NCBI RefSeq assembly: GCF_900290275.1 | Contig: NZ_LT985323.1 | Span: forward strand, 62,001 to 126,000 | Direction of reading: 5' to 3' | Length of the DNA: 64,000 bases | From: Prevotella merdae | Lineage (GTDB): Bacteria; Bacteroidota; Bacteroidia; Bacteroidales; Bacteroidaceae | Shown: in pieces, positions 39,194-48,190 of the stretch | Numbering within the stretch: the first letter of the stretch is position 1 | Layout: each line of letters starts with the position of its first letter | Notes under the pieces: generated by a model | Databases searched by the model: none | Seen by the model: only the letters and a program-made list of their open reading frames with translations | What the model was told of the DNA's origin: nothing | Program-made: the position numbers and the translations under genes

Positions 39194-39571
39194 CTACAAC
39201 TCGTCTGCAAAGGAAGATTCTTTTATTTTTCTTCCATAGGCATTAAGGAGCCTACTGACATCTTCAATTAAACCATTAAGTTGTTCATATTCGTCTGTAG
39301 AAATGTATGCTAAGTCTTTTGACAGAATAACATAATATCTACATTCTTCCAAACTGCCTTGACTTATATTTATAAATCGCAGTTTGTCAGCTTTGCTCAG
39401 TTTCCTATATCCTTCTGCTATATTCGCAGGTATAGATACGGCAGCACGCTGAAATTGAGAACACAATCCAAATCTCTCTATGTTTGGGAATTTGCAGGAT
39501 ATATTATATACAAGCAAAACAAAAGCGTGAGCTTTTTGCCATACTATCAAGTCTTTGAATGAGGTACTCAT
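39194..39571 (-). CDS. four helix bundle protein (S23/IVP family)
   Basis: The 125-residue protein matches the four-helix-bundle family first seen in 23S rRNA intervening sequences: FKDLIVWQKA, QFQRAAVSIPANIAEGY, QGSLEECRYYVIL and LLNAYGRKI. Stand-alone copies are common in Bacteroidetes, and their role is unknown. It is positioned between etfA and the acyl-CoA dehydrogenase gene, where it is not normally expected, with long repeat-bearing spacers on both sides. Confidence 0.88.
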   Translation of the reverse strand: MSTSFKDLIVWQKAHAFVLLVYNISCKFPNIERFGLCSQFQRAAVSIPANIAEGYRKLSKADKLRFINISQGSLEECRYYVILSKDLAYISTDEYEQLNGLIEDVSRLLNAYGRKIKESSFADEL

Positions 39572-39758
39572 ATAACAATATTAATGATTATATTCAAGTG
39601 CCAAAAGTAAGATTTATATAGTAGTTAAAGAAGTTTTTGCTTGGCAAGCCGCAATGCTGAATTTAACCAATGGTTCTTTTGCAGAAAGACATATGGCTTT
39701 AACTTCTAACGACCGTAGGGAGCGATAACTTCTTCAACTTCTATAACTTCTTCAAAAT

Positions 39759-40781
39759 CTACTTATTGTTCGCTTTATAATACTTGATGAGTTTCGGAAG
39801 CACCTCTTCAACAGTGCCTGTGATGACGTAGTCGGCAATCTTGTTGATAGGAGCATCTGGGTCGTTGTTAACAGAGATGATGATGCCTGAATCCTGCATA
39901 CCAGCAATATGCTGAATCTGTCCTGATATACCGCAAGCTATGTACACCTTAGGATGAACAGTAACACCAGTCTGACCAATCTGACGGTCGTGGTCGCACC
40001 AACCAGCGTCTACAGCAGCACGACTTGCACCAACCTCACCATGAAGTTCCTTAGCAAGCTGGAACAGCATGTCGAAGTTTTCCTTTGAGCCAACACCATA
40101 ACCACCGGCTACAACGATAGGAGCACCCTTAAGGTTGTGCTTAGCAGCCTCTACATGACGGTCGAGCACCTTAACAACAAAGTCTGCCTCTGGCACATAC
40201 TTAGCTACATCTGGATAAACAACCTCGCCCTTAGACTCGCCTTCATAAATGGCCTTCTGCATAACACCGCTACGTACGGTAGCCATCTGTGGACGATGAT
40301 CGGGGTTAACGATAGTTGCTACGATGTTTCCACCAAATGCAGGACGAATCTGATAAAGCAGGTTATCGTAGTGAGTACCACTCTTCTTGTCGTCGTAGTC
40401 GCCAATCTCAAGCTCTGTACAATCGGCTGTCAAGCCACTTGTAAGCGATGAAGATACGCGCGGACCAAGGTCGCGACCAATAACAGTTGCACCCATAAGT
40501 GCTATCTGCGGTTTCTCCTCCTTAAAGAGATTTACAAGGATGTCGGTATGAGGAGCAGATGTGTATGGGAACAATCCCTCAGCGTCGAAAACGAAAAGCT
40601 TGTCGACACCGTAAGGCAGTATCTGATCCTCCACCTTGCCCTTGATGCCAGTACCGGCAACAATAGCATTGAGGTCGACACCAAGCTGGTTGGCAAGCTT
40701 GCGACCCTTGGTGAGAAGTTCCTGAGACACTTCCTGAACCTGAGTGCCTTCTATCTCGCAATATACAAATACGTTGTTCAT
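39759..40781 (-). CDS. etfA: electron transfer flavoprotein subunit alpha
   Basis: EtfA binds FAD and passes electrons from acyl-CoA dehydrogenases. The 340-residue protein has the N-terminal ETF domain (LNAIVAGTG, LMGATVIGRDLGPRVSS) and the C-terminal FAD domain (GAPIVVAGGYGVGSKENFD, ASRAAVDAGW, then QIGQTGVTVHPKVYIACGIS and INNDPDAPI-like text). It follows etfB by 146 bp. Confidence 0.95.
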   Translation of the reverse strand: MNNVFVYCEIEGTQVQEVSQELLTKGRKLANQLGVDLNAIVAGTGIKGKVEDQILPYGVDKLFVFDAEGLFPYTSAPHTDILVNLFKEEKPQIALMGATVIGRDLGPRVSSSLTSGLTADCTELEIGDYDDKKSGTHYDNLLYQIRPAFGGNIVATIVNPDHRPQMATVRSGVMQKAIYEGESKGEVVYPDVAKYVPEADFVVKVLDRHVEAAKHNLKGAPIVVAGGYGVGSKENFDMLFQLAKELHGEVGASRAAVDAGWCDHDRQIGQTGVTVHPKVYIACGISGQIQHIAGMQDSGIIISVNNDPDAPINKIADYVITGTVEEVLPKLIKYYKANNK

Positions 40782-40927
40782 AATCGATTTTTTTTTAGAA
40801 TTTAAAGAAAGAAAAGAAGTTATCGCTTCGCTAAGAATTTAAAGCCATTACCTTATTATATATACATATATGCAAAAGCATACGGCTATAACTTCTTCAA
40901 CTTCTATAATTCCTTTAACTTCTCACT

Positions 40928-41797
40928 TTATCCAATGATTTTTTCGTCCAACAATTCCTTAATGAGACCCTCGATATCGGTGTCGCTGCCAGTAAGGCTC
41001 TTGCTCTCCTTAGCCTGGAACACAATGTTCTTAACAGCCTTTACCTTTGTAGGCGAACCGCTCAATCCACACTGCTGTGGGTCGCCATCAACATCGGCAA
41101 CAGTCCACTGATTGAGTGTGAGATAAGGACGTTCTTCATAGAGATAGTTGTACTTATCCTCAGCCTTACGTTCCATAGGAGCTGTGGCACGCTTGTACTT
41201 CATAACAAGCTTTGCATTAGCAGGACGGCAAGGAGCTGCCGAACCAGTAACAGTAACCACGAGTGGCATAGGAGCCTCAACAGTTTCTACACCTCCATCA
41301 ATATGGCGACGTATAGTAAGCTTACCGTCTTCGCACTTAAGTATTTCCTCAGCATATGTAACCTGAGACAATCCCAGCTTCTGTGCAACCTGCGGACCAA
41401 CCTGTGCTGTATCGCCATCAATGGCCTGACGTCCGCCGATAACAACATCCACATCGCCAATCTTCTGAATGGCAGTAGCAAGAGCATAAGATGTGGCAAG
41501 TGTATCAGCACCAGCAAACAAACGGTCTGTAAGCAACCATCCTGTATCTGCTCCGCGATACAAACCTTGGCGAATAACCTCGGCTGCACGGGGAGGACCC
41601 ATGGTCAATATACCTACTGTTGAGCCAGGATTCTGCTCCTTAAGACGCAGAGCCTGCTCCAACGCATTAAGATCTTCGGGGTTGAAGATAGCCGGCAATG
41701 CAGCACGATTGACAGTACCTTCGGCTGTCATAGCGTCCTTGCCGACATTTCGTGTGTCGGGTACTTGCTTGGCAAGTACAACAATTTTCAAACTCAT
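40928..41797 (-). CDS. etfB: electron transfer flavoprotein subunit beta
   Basis: EtfB pairs with EtfA to form the electron carrier. The 289-residue protein begins MSLKIVVLAKQVPDT and shows GGRQAIDGDTAQVGPQVAQKL and YAEEILKCEDG, normal for the family. It is the first gene of the etf/acyl-CoA dehydrogenase group. Its promoter lies 33 bp upstream. Confidence 0.95.
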   Translation of the reverse strand: MSLKIVVLAKQVPDTRNVGKDAMTAEGTVNRAALPAIFNPEDLNALEQALRLKEQNPGSTVGILTMGPPRAAEVIRQGLYRGADTGWLLTDRLFAGADTLATSYALATAIQKIGDVDVVIGGRQAIDGDTAQVGPQVAQKLGLSQVTYAEEILKCEDGKLTIRRHIDGGVETVEAPMPLVVTVTGSAAPCRPANAKLVMKYKRATAPMERKAEDKYNYLYEERPYLTLNQWTVADVDGDPQQCGLSGSPTKVKAVKNIVFQAKESKSLTGSDTDIEGLIKELLDEKIIG

Positions 41798-41829
41798 GTT
41801 GTTAATAAATTATTGTAGTTTCAATGTTG

Positions 41830-41861
41830 CAAAAGTAATAACTTTATGTTACGCAGCCAAA
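41830..41861 (-). promoter_or_regulatory. promoter of etfB
   Basis: On the minus strand TTTG (41858-41861) is followed after 20 bp by TACTTTTG (41830-41837). It drives the etf group, divergent from the purF paralogue, whose own -7 box TAACTTTG is at 42012-42019. Confidence 0.65.
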
Positions 41862-42059
41862 TATAAGCCTCGAAAAATACACAAAACCATCCGTATTTGT
41901 GTACAAAAGAAACACTTTCCACCTTATTATATATTATATATTTACAATTTATTTATATCAAGTAGATTACAATAATCATAAAAAATTCATACGTTTCTCG
42001 TATATTATACGTAACTTTGCAGCACAAATTTTCAATAAGAAAGCATAATATTAGAATTT

Positions 42060-43496
42060 ATGGGAGGCATATTCGGCACCATTACCAAGAAGAGCTGCGT
42101 GGCAGACGTCTTCTATGGCACTGACTACAACTCACATCTCGGAACACGCCGTGGCGGTTTGGCGATGTACAGTAAAGAAAAGGGGTTCGTACGTTCGATT
42201 CACAATTTGGAAAGTTCTTACTTCCGTTCCAAGTTTGAACCAACACTCGACCGTTTTAAAGGTTGCACAGCGGGTATCGGCGTTATAAGCGACACCGACG
42301 CTCAGCCGCTTGTAATCAACTCTCACCTCGGACGTTTTGCCATCTGCACAGTTGCTAAGATTGCAAACCTTGAGGAACTAACTCAGAAACAGCTTGAAAA
42401 CAATATGCACTTTGCCGAACTATCGCAAAGCGCTACAAACCAAACCGAACTGGTGGCCTTGCTCATTATTCAAGGCAAAACGTTCAAGGAGGGTATAGAG
42501 AACGTATACCACAACATCAAGGGCTCATGCACCATGATGATTATGACCGAAAACTCGATTATCTGCGCCCGAGACGCATGGGGACGCACACCTATAATTA
42601 TAGGCAAGAAGGATGGAGCTTATGCTGCTTCGAGCGAGTCTACATCATTCCCTAATCTTGATTACGAAGAATGCTACAACGTAGGACCAGGCGAGATTGT
42701 TGAGCTTACTGCCGACAGCATGACTCAGCTTCGTCCTGCCAACAAGAAGATGCAGATTTGCTCGTTCTTGTGGGTATACTATGGATTCCCTACATCCACA
42801 TACGAGGGCAAAAATGTTGAGGAGGCACGTTTTGCCAATGGATTCAACCTTGCCCAAACAGATGATATTGATGTAGACTGTTGCTCGGGTATACCCGACT
42901 CGGGTACTGGTATGGCTATGGGTTATGCCGCAGGAAAAGGTGTGCCTTACCAGCGTTGCATAGCAAAGTATACTCCTACATGGCCACGCTCATTTACACC
43001 TGCCAACCAAGAGATGCGTTCGCTCGTTGCCAAGATGAAGCTTATCCCCAACAAGGCTATGCTTAAAGGCAAGCGTGTACTATTCTGTGACGACTCTATT
43101 GTACGCGGCACCCAGCTACGCGACAATGTAAAGGTTCTGTTCGACCAGGCTGGTCTTAAGGAGTGCCATATGCGTATTGCATGTCCACCATTGGTATATG
43201 GCTGTCCATTCATAGGCTTTACATCGTCAAAGAGCGATATGGAGCTTATCACACGCCGCATAATCGAGAAATTTGAAGGCGATGCCAACAAGGACCTCGA
43301 CAAATATGCCACTACCGACTCACCTCAGTACAAGCGTATGGTAGAAGAGATTCGCAACCAGTTGGGACTTACCTCTCTTAAGTTTAACACTATAGAGCAA
43401 CTAATCAAGGCCATTGGTCTTCCAAAGTGCCAGGTATGCACCCACTGCTTCGATGGTTCAAGCCAGTACACGCTTGAGGAGCAGGCAGACGAATAA
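42060..43496 (+). CDS. PurF-like amidophosphoribosyltransferase paralogue lacking glutaminase residues
   Basis: The 478-residue protein aligns by eye with PurF over its length. The C-terminal phosphoribosyltransferase half keeps the PRPP loop VLFCDDSIVRGTQ. The N-terminus reads MGGIFG instead of MCGI, so the catalytic Cys is Gly. The region that in PurF reads HVRYST is VISDTD, and the HNGN loop is CTVAKIAN. Glutamine hydrolysis is therefore not expected, although ammonia-dependent synthesis or another role remains possible. Related MGG-type paralogues are, as far as I recall, found in other Bacteroidetes. A TAACTTTG box lies 40 bp upstream of the start. Confidence 0.85.
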   Translation: MGGIFGTITKKSCVADVFYGTDYNSHLGTRRGGLAMYSKEKGFVRSIHNLESSYFRSKFEPTLDRFKGCTAGIGVISDTDAQPLVINSHLGRFAICTVAKIANLEELTQKQLENNMHFAELSQSATNQTELVALLIIQGKTFKEGIENVYHNIKGSCTMMIMTENSIICARDAWGRTPIIIGKKDGAYAASSESTSFPNLDYEECYNVGPGEIVELTADSMTQLRPANKKMQICSFLWVYYGFPTSTYEGKNVEEARFANGFNLAQTDDIDVDCCSGIPDSGTGMAMGYAAGKGVPYQRCIAKYTPTWPRSFTPANQEMRSLVAKMKLIPNKAMLKGKRVLFCDDSIVRGTQLRDNVKVLFDQAGLKECHMRIACPPLVYGCPFIGFTSSKSDMELITRRIIEKFEGDANKDLDKYATTDSPQYKRMVEEIRNQLGLTSLKFNTIEQLIKAIGLPKCQVCTHCFDGSSQYTLEEQADE

Positions 43497-43564
43497 AATA
43501 CTGGAAACAGCGGATGATTTAAATTGAAATAATTGACATTCCATCCAAAACAATAATAAATAAT

Positions 43565-43620
43565 GAAGCCGGTTTCAGATGGCATCGAAGCAAACCTCGA
43601 AAGCCAATGAAACCGGCTTC
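43565..43620 (+). terminator. hairpin downstream of the purF paralogue
   Basis: Arms GAAGCCGGTTTCA (43565-43577) and TGAAACCGGCTTC (43608-43620) pair perfectly around a 30-nt loop. The T-run is weak, so it may stabilise the mRNA end as much as terminate it. Confidence 0.6.
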
Positions 43621-43673
43621 TTGAATATTGGAAACAACAAACCTTGTATAACTAAAAGCAATAGTTTATAATG

Positions 43674-43887
43674 CAAAAAGGGCGGGATTTCTCACGAAGT
43701 CCTACCCTTTTGTCTTGATTTTTTCAAGTGTTCCTTTGTTGTAACTAACAACAATCAAACAAGTCTTTTTACCTCATTAAAACTAACTACCAAAATTTCT
43801 CTTATAAAACAAACCTTAATTCAGTAATTAACAAAATCTATAACCAAACCTTCTATTAACTAATACGATACTACTTTCTTTTTTTAC
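43674..43887 (-). ncRNA. candidate C-poor non-coding RNA, about 210 nt
   Basis: On the minus strand a promoter (43893-43926) is followed by about 170 nt with very little C and no credible reading frame, then the hairpin 43676-43711 with a run of T. C-poor RNA resists Rho, which fits a functional untranslated transcript. I could not assign it to a known family; a displaced 5' leader is an alternative. Confidence 0.45.
43676..43711 (-). terminator. terminator of candidate ncRNA
   Basis: Read on the minus strand, AAAAGGGTAGGACTTC pairs with GAAATCCCGCCCTTTT (two G-U pairs) around GTGA, followed by T. The loop GTGA is of the stable GNRA type. Confidence 0.65.
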
Positions 43888-43892
43888 ACTTG

Positions 43893-43926
43893 CAAAGTTA
43901 CAACTTCCACGTAAGATGTAAGCAAA
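43893..43926 (-). promoter_or_regulatory. minus-strand promoter of candidate ncRNA
   Basis: On the minus strand TTTG (43923-43926, within TTTTTG) precedes TAACTTTG (43893-43900) by 22 bp. No protein gene follows in this direction before the hairpin. Confidence 0.55.
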
Positions 43927-44079
43927 AAGTATATAAAAACTATTGTTTTAGCTGTGCAAACGTTTGATATCACCCATGATTCATACTTTTTTCTTACCTT
44001 TGCAATTGGTTTTACTACTACAAGCTGTATATAAATGCAACTTGCTGAAACCAAAACAAATAACATAAACAATAAAATA

Positions 44080-45168
44080 ATGAGAAAGAAAGAGCTCTGC
44101 TACATATTGGTAGTGGCAGTATTGGGCGTTTCGTTGTTATTGGGATTCGCCGTTGAAGTGTTTAATTTGAACTTGGGCAGCGCCGCTTGGATAGCCCATT
44201 GGGTTTCGTCGCCAATAGCCCTTGCCATTGGTTTTGTATTTGCCTTGGTCTTTGGCAAGGCTTTTCCCGACTTCAACAAGACAATGTCGAAGAAACTCCT
44301 GCAATACTCTGTCATAGGTCTTGGTTTCGGCATGAATGTCGACAAAGCCCTTGCTTCGGGTTCGGAGGGTATGCTTTTCACCATAGTAAGTGTGTTTGGC
44401 ACACTGGCTTTAGGTTGGTTTTTCGGCAGAAAGCTCCTTGGTGTCGACTCGCAGACAAGCTATCTGCTATCGTCGGGCACCGCTATATGTGGCGGTTCGG
44501 CCATAGCAGCAGTAGGTCCGATAATTAAGGCAAAGGCCGAAAGCATGTCGGTAGCACTGGGCGTGGTATTTGTGCTCAATGCCATAGCCCTATTCGTATT
44601 CCCCTATATAGGCGACGCCATAGGCATGACAATGAAACAGTTTGGCATGTGGGCAGCTATAGCTATACACGACACTTCATCTGTAGTAGGTGCCGGTGCA
44701 GCCTACGACCAAATGCACCCAGAGCTTGTTGCATCACAAGGTGTAAGTGCGCTTGAAGTAGCAACAACCATCAAGCTTACGCGTGCCCTGTGGATAGTAG
44801 TCTTGGCATTGGTAACACCTTTCTTCTTTCGCAAGTCGTTGGCTGCATCAACCGATGGTGGCTCAAAGCCTTGGTATAAGTGTGTACCACGCTTTATAGT
44901 ATGGTTTATTGTGGCTATATTATTCAATACATACATCTTGAGCAATGCTTCGCTTATAGGCGATACAGCAGCAAGCGCAGGCAGCATGTTCAGTGGAGCC
45001 GTTAACAAGCTTGCCAAACACCTCATCACACTATCGCTGTTCTTTATAGGTGCTTCGCTAACACGCGAAACACTACGTAGCGTTGGCTTGAAACCTTTGC
45101 TGCAAGGCGTAATGTTGTGGATAAGTATAAGCGTGGTTAGCTTGGGATATATATTCTGGGTAGAATAA
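44080..45168 (+). CDS. YeiH-family putative sulfate exporter
   Basis: I place the start at 44080 (MRKKELCYILVV), 15 codons after an earlier ATG whose extension (QLAETKTNNINNK) looks untranslated. The 362-residue protein has about ten hydrophobic helices and the family segments YSVIGLGFGMNVDKAL, SSGTAICGGSAIAAVGP and IHDTSSVVGAG. The family is called putative sulfate or sulfite-type exporter; the substrate is not proven. It follows a TACCTTTG promoter box. Confidence 0.88.
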   Translation: MRKKELCYILVVAVLGVSLLLGFAVEVFNLNLGSAAWIAHWVSSPIALAIGFVFALVFGKAFPDFNKTMSKKLLQYSVIGLGFGMNVDKALASGSEGMLFTIVSVFGTLALGWFFGRKLLGVDSQTSYLLSSGTAICGGSAIAAVGPIIKAKAESMSVALGVVFVLNAIALFVFPYIGDAIGMTMKQFGMWAAIAIHDTSSVVGAGAAYDQMHPELVASQGVSALEVATTIKLTRALWIVVLALVTPFFFRKSLAASTDGGSKPWYKCVPRFIVWFIVAILFNTYILSNASLIGDTAASAGSMFSGAVNKLAKHLITLSLFFIGASLTRETLRSVGLKPLLQGVMLWISISVVSLGYIFWVE

Positions 45169-45235
45169 AAAGGAAGATAAGAAATAAGCCCGTAGGCTTC
45201 TGTGTTTTCAGTGAGTTCTGTAGGAACTATATACT

Positions 45236-45323
45236 AAATGGGCAAGTATATTATATTAAATGGCAAAGTATATTATATTAAATGGCAAAGTATATTATAT
45301 TAAATGGCAAAGTAATATATATT
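45236..45323. repeat. 22-bp tandem repeat, four units
   Basis: Units begin at 45236, 45258, 45280 and 45302 and read AAATGGCAAAGTATATTATA plus TT, with small changes in the first and last. It lies between the convergent YeiH and murF-alr genes. Confidence 0.9.
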
Positions 45324-45352
45324 ACTTTTAAAAGAGACTAATACCGCATAAT

Positions 45353-45400
45353 AATGCCCCGAATGGTAAGGAGTTGGAACATCCTGCCATTCGGGGCATT
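45353..45400. terminator. bidirectional hairpin between YeiH and murF-alr genes
   Basis: Arms AATGCCCCGAATGG (45353-45366) and CCATTCGGGGCATT (45387-45400) pair perfectly around a 20-nt loop. The T-run is short on both sides. Confidence 0.7.
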
Positions 45401-45431
45401 TCACTTTCAAGATTTTTATGAATGCTATATT

Positions 45432-47906
45432 TTAGTCTTGATAATAGACTCTCTTTACGCGGTTGCTGATGCCAGTAAGCACCTCATACGGTATTGTGTC
45501 TATAGCATCAGACAGCACTGTAACTGGCAATTCCTCGCCAAATAGAACAACCTGATCGCCCTCTTTGCAGTCGATATCAGTAACGTCAATCATCGCAACA
45601 TCCATGCAGATATTGCCCACATACTCGGCTTTCTTGCCGTTGACAAGGCAATAGCAGTGGCGGTTGCCGAGATGTCTGTTCAGTCCATCGGCATAACCTA
45701 TAGGAATAGCAGCAATACGCGAGTCGCGTGTCAAAGTTCCGCGGCGGCTGTATCCTATGGTCTCATTGGCCGGAATATCGTGAATCTGCAGGATTGTAGT
45801 CTTCAGCGTTGTCACGTTATTTATCATAGAGTTGTCGCGAGAGTCGTATCCATACAGTCCCAATCCCAATCGGCACATATCGAGCTGTCGTTCAGGGAAG
45901 TGCTCAATGCCAGCCGAATTGTCGATATGTCGCAATATCTTGTGTGGGAAAGCCTCACACAGTTGCTTGCTGCCCTTATCAAAGAGTTCGAACTGATGAG
46001 CAGAGAACTCGTCGAACGAATCGCTGTCGCTGCCTACGAAATGCGAGAACACCGAGCGTGGAATAACGGCCGACTGATGTTTTAGTCGGTCAATAAGCTC
46101 TGGCATATCCTTCAACGGGTCGAAGCCAAGGCGGTGCATACCGGTATCGAGCTTGATATGCACGGGGAAGTTGCTTATACCATTCTTCTGAGCCTCACGC
46201 ACCAGAGCGTCGAGCAAGCGGAATGAGTACACCTCAGGTTCCAGGTCATAGTCGAACATAGTCTTGAACGCCGACATCTCTGGATTCATTATCATTATGT
46301 TGGATGTTATACCATTCTTTCTTAAGGTTACGCCCTCGTCTGCCACAGCCACGGCAAGATAGTCCACACGATGGTCTTGCAGCGTCTTTGCTATCTCTAC
46401 CGCTCCGGCTCCATAAGCGTCTGCCTTAATCATACATACAAGCCTGGTCTCGGGTTTCATAAACGAGCGATAGAAGTTTAGGTTCTTAACCACGTTGGAT
46501 AGGTTAACCTCAAGTATCGTCTCATGTACCTTCTTTACCAACAGCTCTGTGATGTTGTCGAAACCGAAACGTCGTGCGCCCTTAATCAGAATAACCTCGT
46601 CCCTAAGATTCTCGAACACCGTGCTGTGTATGAACGACGTTACGTCGTGGAAGAAGAACTTCTCTGGCACCTTTATAATGTCGGCATGAGCCATAATCTG
46701 CGGACCTATGCCTATAATCTTATTCACTCCACGCTTTAGCGAGAGGTTTGAAACGCTGGTATAAAGCTGCTCCAAAGGCTCGCCTGTTTGATAGATGTCG
46801 CTTAATATAAGCGTTCGGCCAAGACCCTTATGGTCTGGTCGGCGACTCATAAAGTCGAGCGCAATGTCAAGCGAGTTGATGTCCGAGTTGTACGAGTCGT
46901 TGATAAGTGTACATCCATGCTGACCCTCCTTTACCTCAAGGCGCATAGCCACAGGCTCAAGATTCTTCATACGTTCGGCAAGATGCTCCTTTGACAGACC
47001 TAAATACAGCGCCACTACAGCCGTTGTGGCAGAGTTGCGCACAGAAGCCTCGTCGATGAAAGGCAGCTCATACTCGCCCTCCTCACCCTTATATATATAA
47101 TGTATAGTAGATGTTAGACCGTTCTTATCCACCTGTTTTACATACAGCGCAGCCTCAGGATCCTTCATCGACCACGAAAGATTCTCGCCCTTATAGTCGA
47201 AGCTCTTTACCACATTGTCTACCAAAGTGTCGTCCTTGCAGTAGACAATGGTCTTGGCATCGTGGAATAGAATTATCTTTTCGCGGCATTTCTCCTCGAG
47301 CGATGCAAAGTTTTTCTGATGAGCATCGCCTATGAAAGTAAGCACAGCAATGGTAGGCTGTATAATGTCGCGCAACGCAAGCATCTCTCCAGGCTCGCTT
47401 ATACCAGCCTCGAACACGCCCACTTGGCTCTGTTCGTTAAGTAGCCATACCGATAGAGGCACACCAATCTGCGAATTATAGCTGCGAGGCGAACGTGTTA
47501 CATTCATCTCTGGCGACATAAGCTGGTACAGCCATTCCTTAACAATGGTCTTGCCATTCGAGCCTGTTATGCCAACTACTGGTATATTATACTCGTCGCG
47601 GTGTCGCTCGGCAAGTCGCTGCAATGCAACAAGCGAGTTCTCTACTTTTAGGAAATTGGCGTCGGCATATGCGGTTGCATAGTCGGCAGGAACATCCTCT
47701 ACCACAAAGTTGCGCACACCACGGCGGTAGAGGTCGGAAATATAATTATGACCGTCACCACGTCCCGACTTCAAGGCGAAGAACAATGTCTCCTCGGCAA
47801 AGCAGAGAGAGCGGCTGTCGGTAAGCAGGAACCCTATGTTGGCATCAGCAGTGCCAAATCGGTGGGAACCTATAAGAGTTGTAACTTTTTCGATAGTGTA
47901 AGTCAT
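45432..47906 (-). CDS. murF-alr: bifunctional MurF / alanine racemase
   Basis: The 824-residue fusion joins two peptidoglycan precursor enzymes. Residues about 1-455 are UDP-MurNAc-tripeptide:D-Ala-D-Ala ligase with the ATP loop GITGSNGKTIVKEW and NDSYNSD. Residues about 460-824 are alanine racemase with the PLP lysine in CMIKADAYGAGAVEIA, plus HIKLDTGMHRLGF and GNICMDVAMIDV. The racemase makes D-Ala, the precursor of the D-Ala-D-Ala the ligase adds. This fusion is known in Bacteroidetes. A minus-strand TAAGTTTG box lies at 47933-47940. Confidence 0.96.
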   Translation of the reverse strand: MTYTIEKVTTLIGSHRFGTADANIGFLLTDSRSLCFAEETLFFALKSGRGDGHNYISDLYRRGVRNFVVEDVPADYATAYADANFLKVENSLVALQRLAERHRDEYNIPVVGITGSNGKTIVKEWLYQLMSPEMNVTRSPRSYNSQIGVPLSVWLLNEQSQVGVFEAGISEPGEMLALRDIIQPTIAVLTFIGDAHQKNFASLEEKCREKIILFHDAKTIVYCKDDTLVDNVVKSFDYKGENLSWSMKDPEAALYVKQVDKNGLTSTIHYIYKGEEGEYELPFIDEASVRNSATTAVVALYLGLSKEHLAERMKNLEPVAMRLEVKEGQHGCTLINDSYNSDINSLDIALDFMSRRPDHKGLGRTLILSDIYQTGEPLEQLYTSVSNLSLKRGVNKIIGIGPQIMAHADIIKVPEKFFFHDVTSFIHSTVFENLRDEVILIKGARRFGFDNITELLVKKVHETILEVNLSNVVKNLNFYRSFMKPETRLVCMIKADAYGAGAVEIAKTLQDHRVDYLAVAVADEGVTLRKNGITSNIMIMNPEMSAFKTMFDYDLEPEVYSFRLLDALVREAQKNGISNFPVHIKLDTGMHRLGFDPLKDMPELIDRLKHQSAVIPRSVFSHFVGSDSDSFDEFSAHQFELFDKGSKQLCEAFPHKILRHIDNSAGIEHFPERQLDMCRLGLGLYGYDSRDNSMINNVTTLKTTILQIHDIPANETIGYSRRGTLTRDSRIAAIPIGYADGLNRHLGNRHCYCLVNGKKAEYVGNICMDVAMIDVTDIDCKEGDQVVLFGEELPVTVLSDAIDTIPYEVLTGISNRVKRVYYQD

Positions 47907-48023
47907 TATTCCGATATATTGAAATTAATGTGCAAACTTACTTATTTTCTCGCACATAAAGGCAGAACAAAAGTTTTTTCTCTATTTTTTCAATGATTTT
48001 ATTCTTAATCACCACTACTTTTG

Positions 48024-48190
48024 TATCTTTGCGGCCATATTTATATAGGTATGATATCGCGCCTTTTTATGCGATGGCCAAATTTTTATTACATCACGAC
48101 TAAGGGTTTTGTCCATGATTGGCGTCTTAGTGGTGAACCGTCAACGAAACAGACGGCAAAACATATACAAAATAATACAAGAACAAGAAA
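48024..48190 (+). promoter_or_regulatory. promoter -7 box and long structured leader
   Basis: TATCTTTG at 48024-48031 starts a leader of about 150 nt before the barrel-protein gene. Within it, TCACGACTAAG (48094-48104) can pair with CTTAGTGGTGA (48125-48135) with one mismatch, giving a hairpin. No T-run follows, so I do not call it a terminator. Confidence 0.5.

Larger units (their letters stand above)
43497..44079. other. gene-free stretch with terminators and candidate ncRNA
   Basis: No protein gene is seen. On the plus strand there is a purF-side hairpin (43565-43620), and TACCTTTG at 43995-44002 ahead of the YeiH gene. On the minus strand a promoter (43893-43926) and a hairpin (43676-43711) frame a candidate RNA of about 210 nt. 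Confidence 0.7.
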
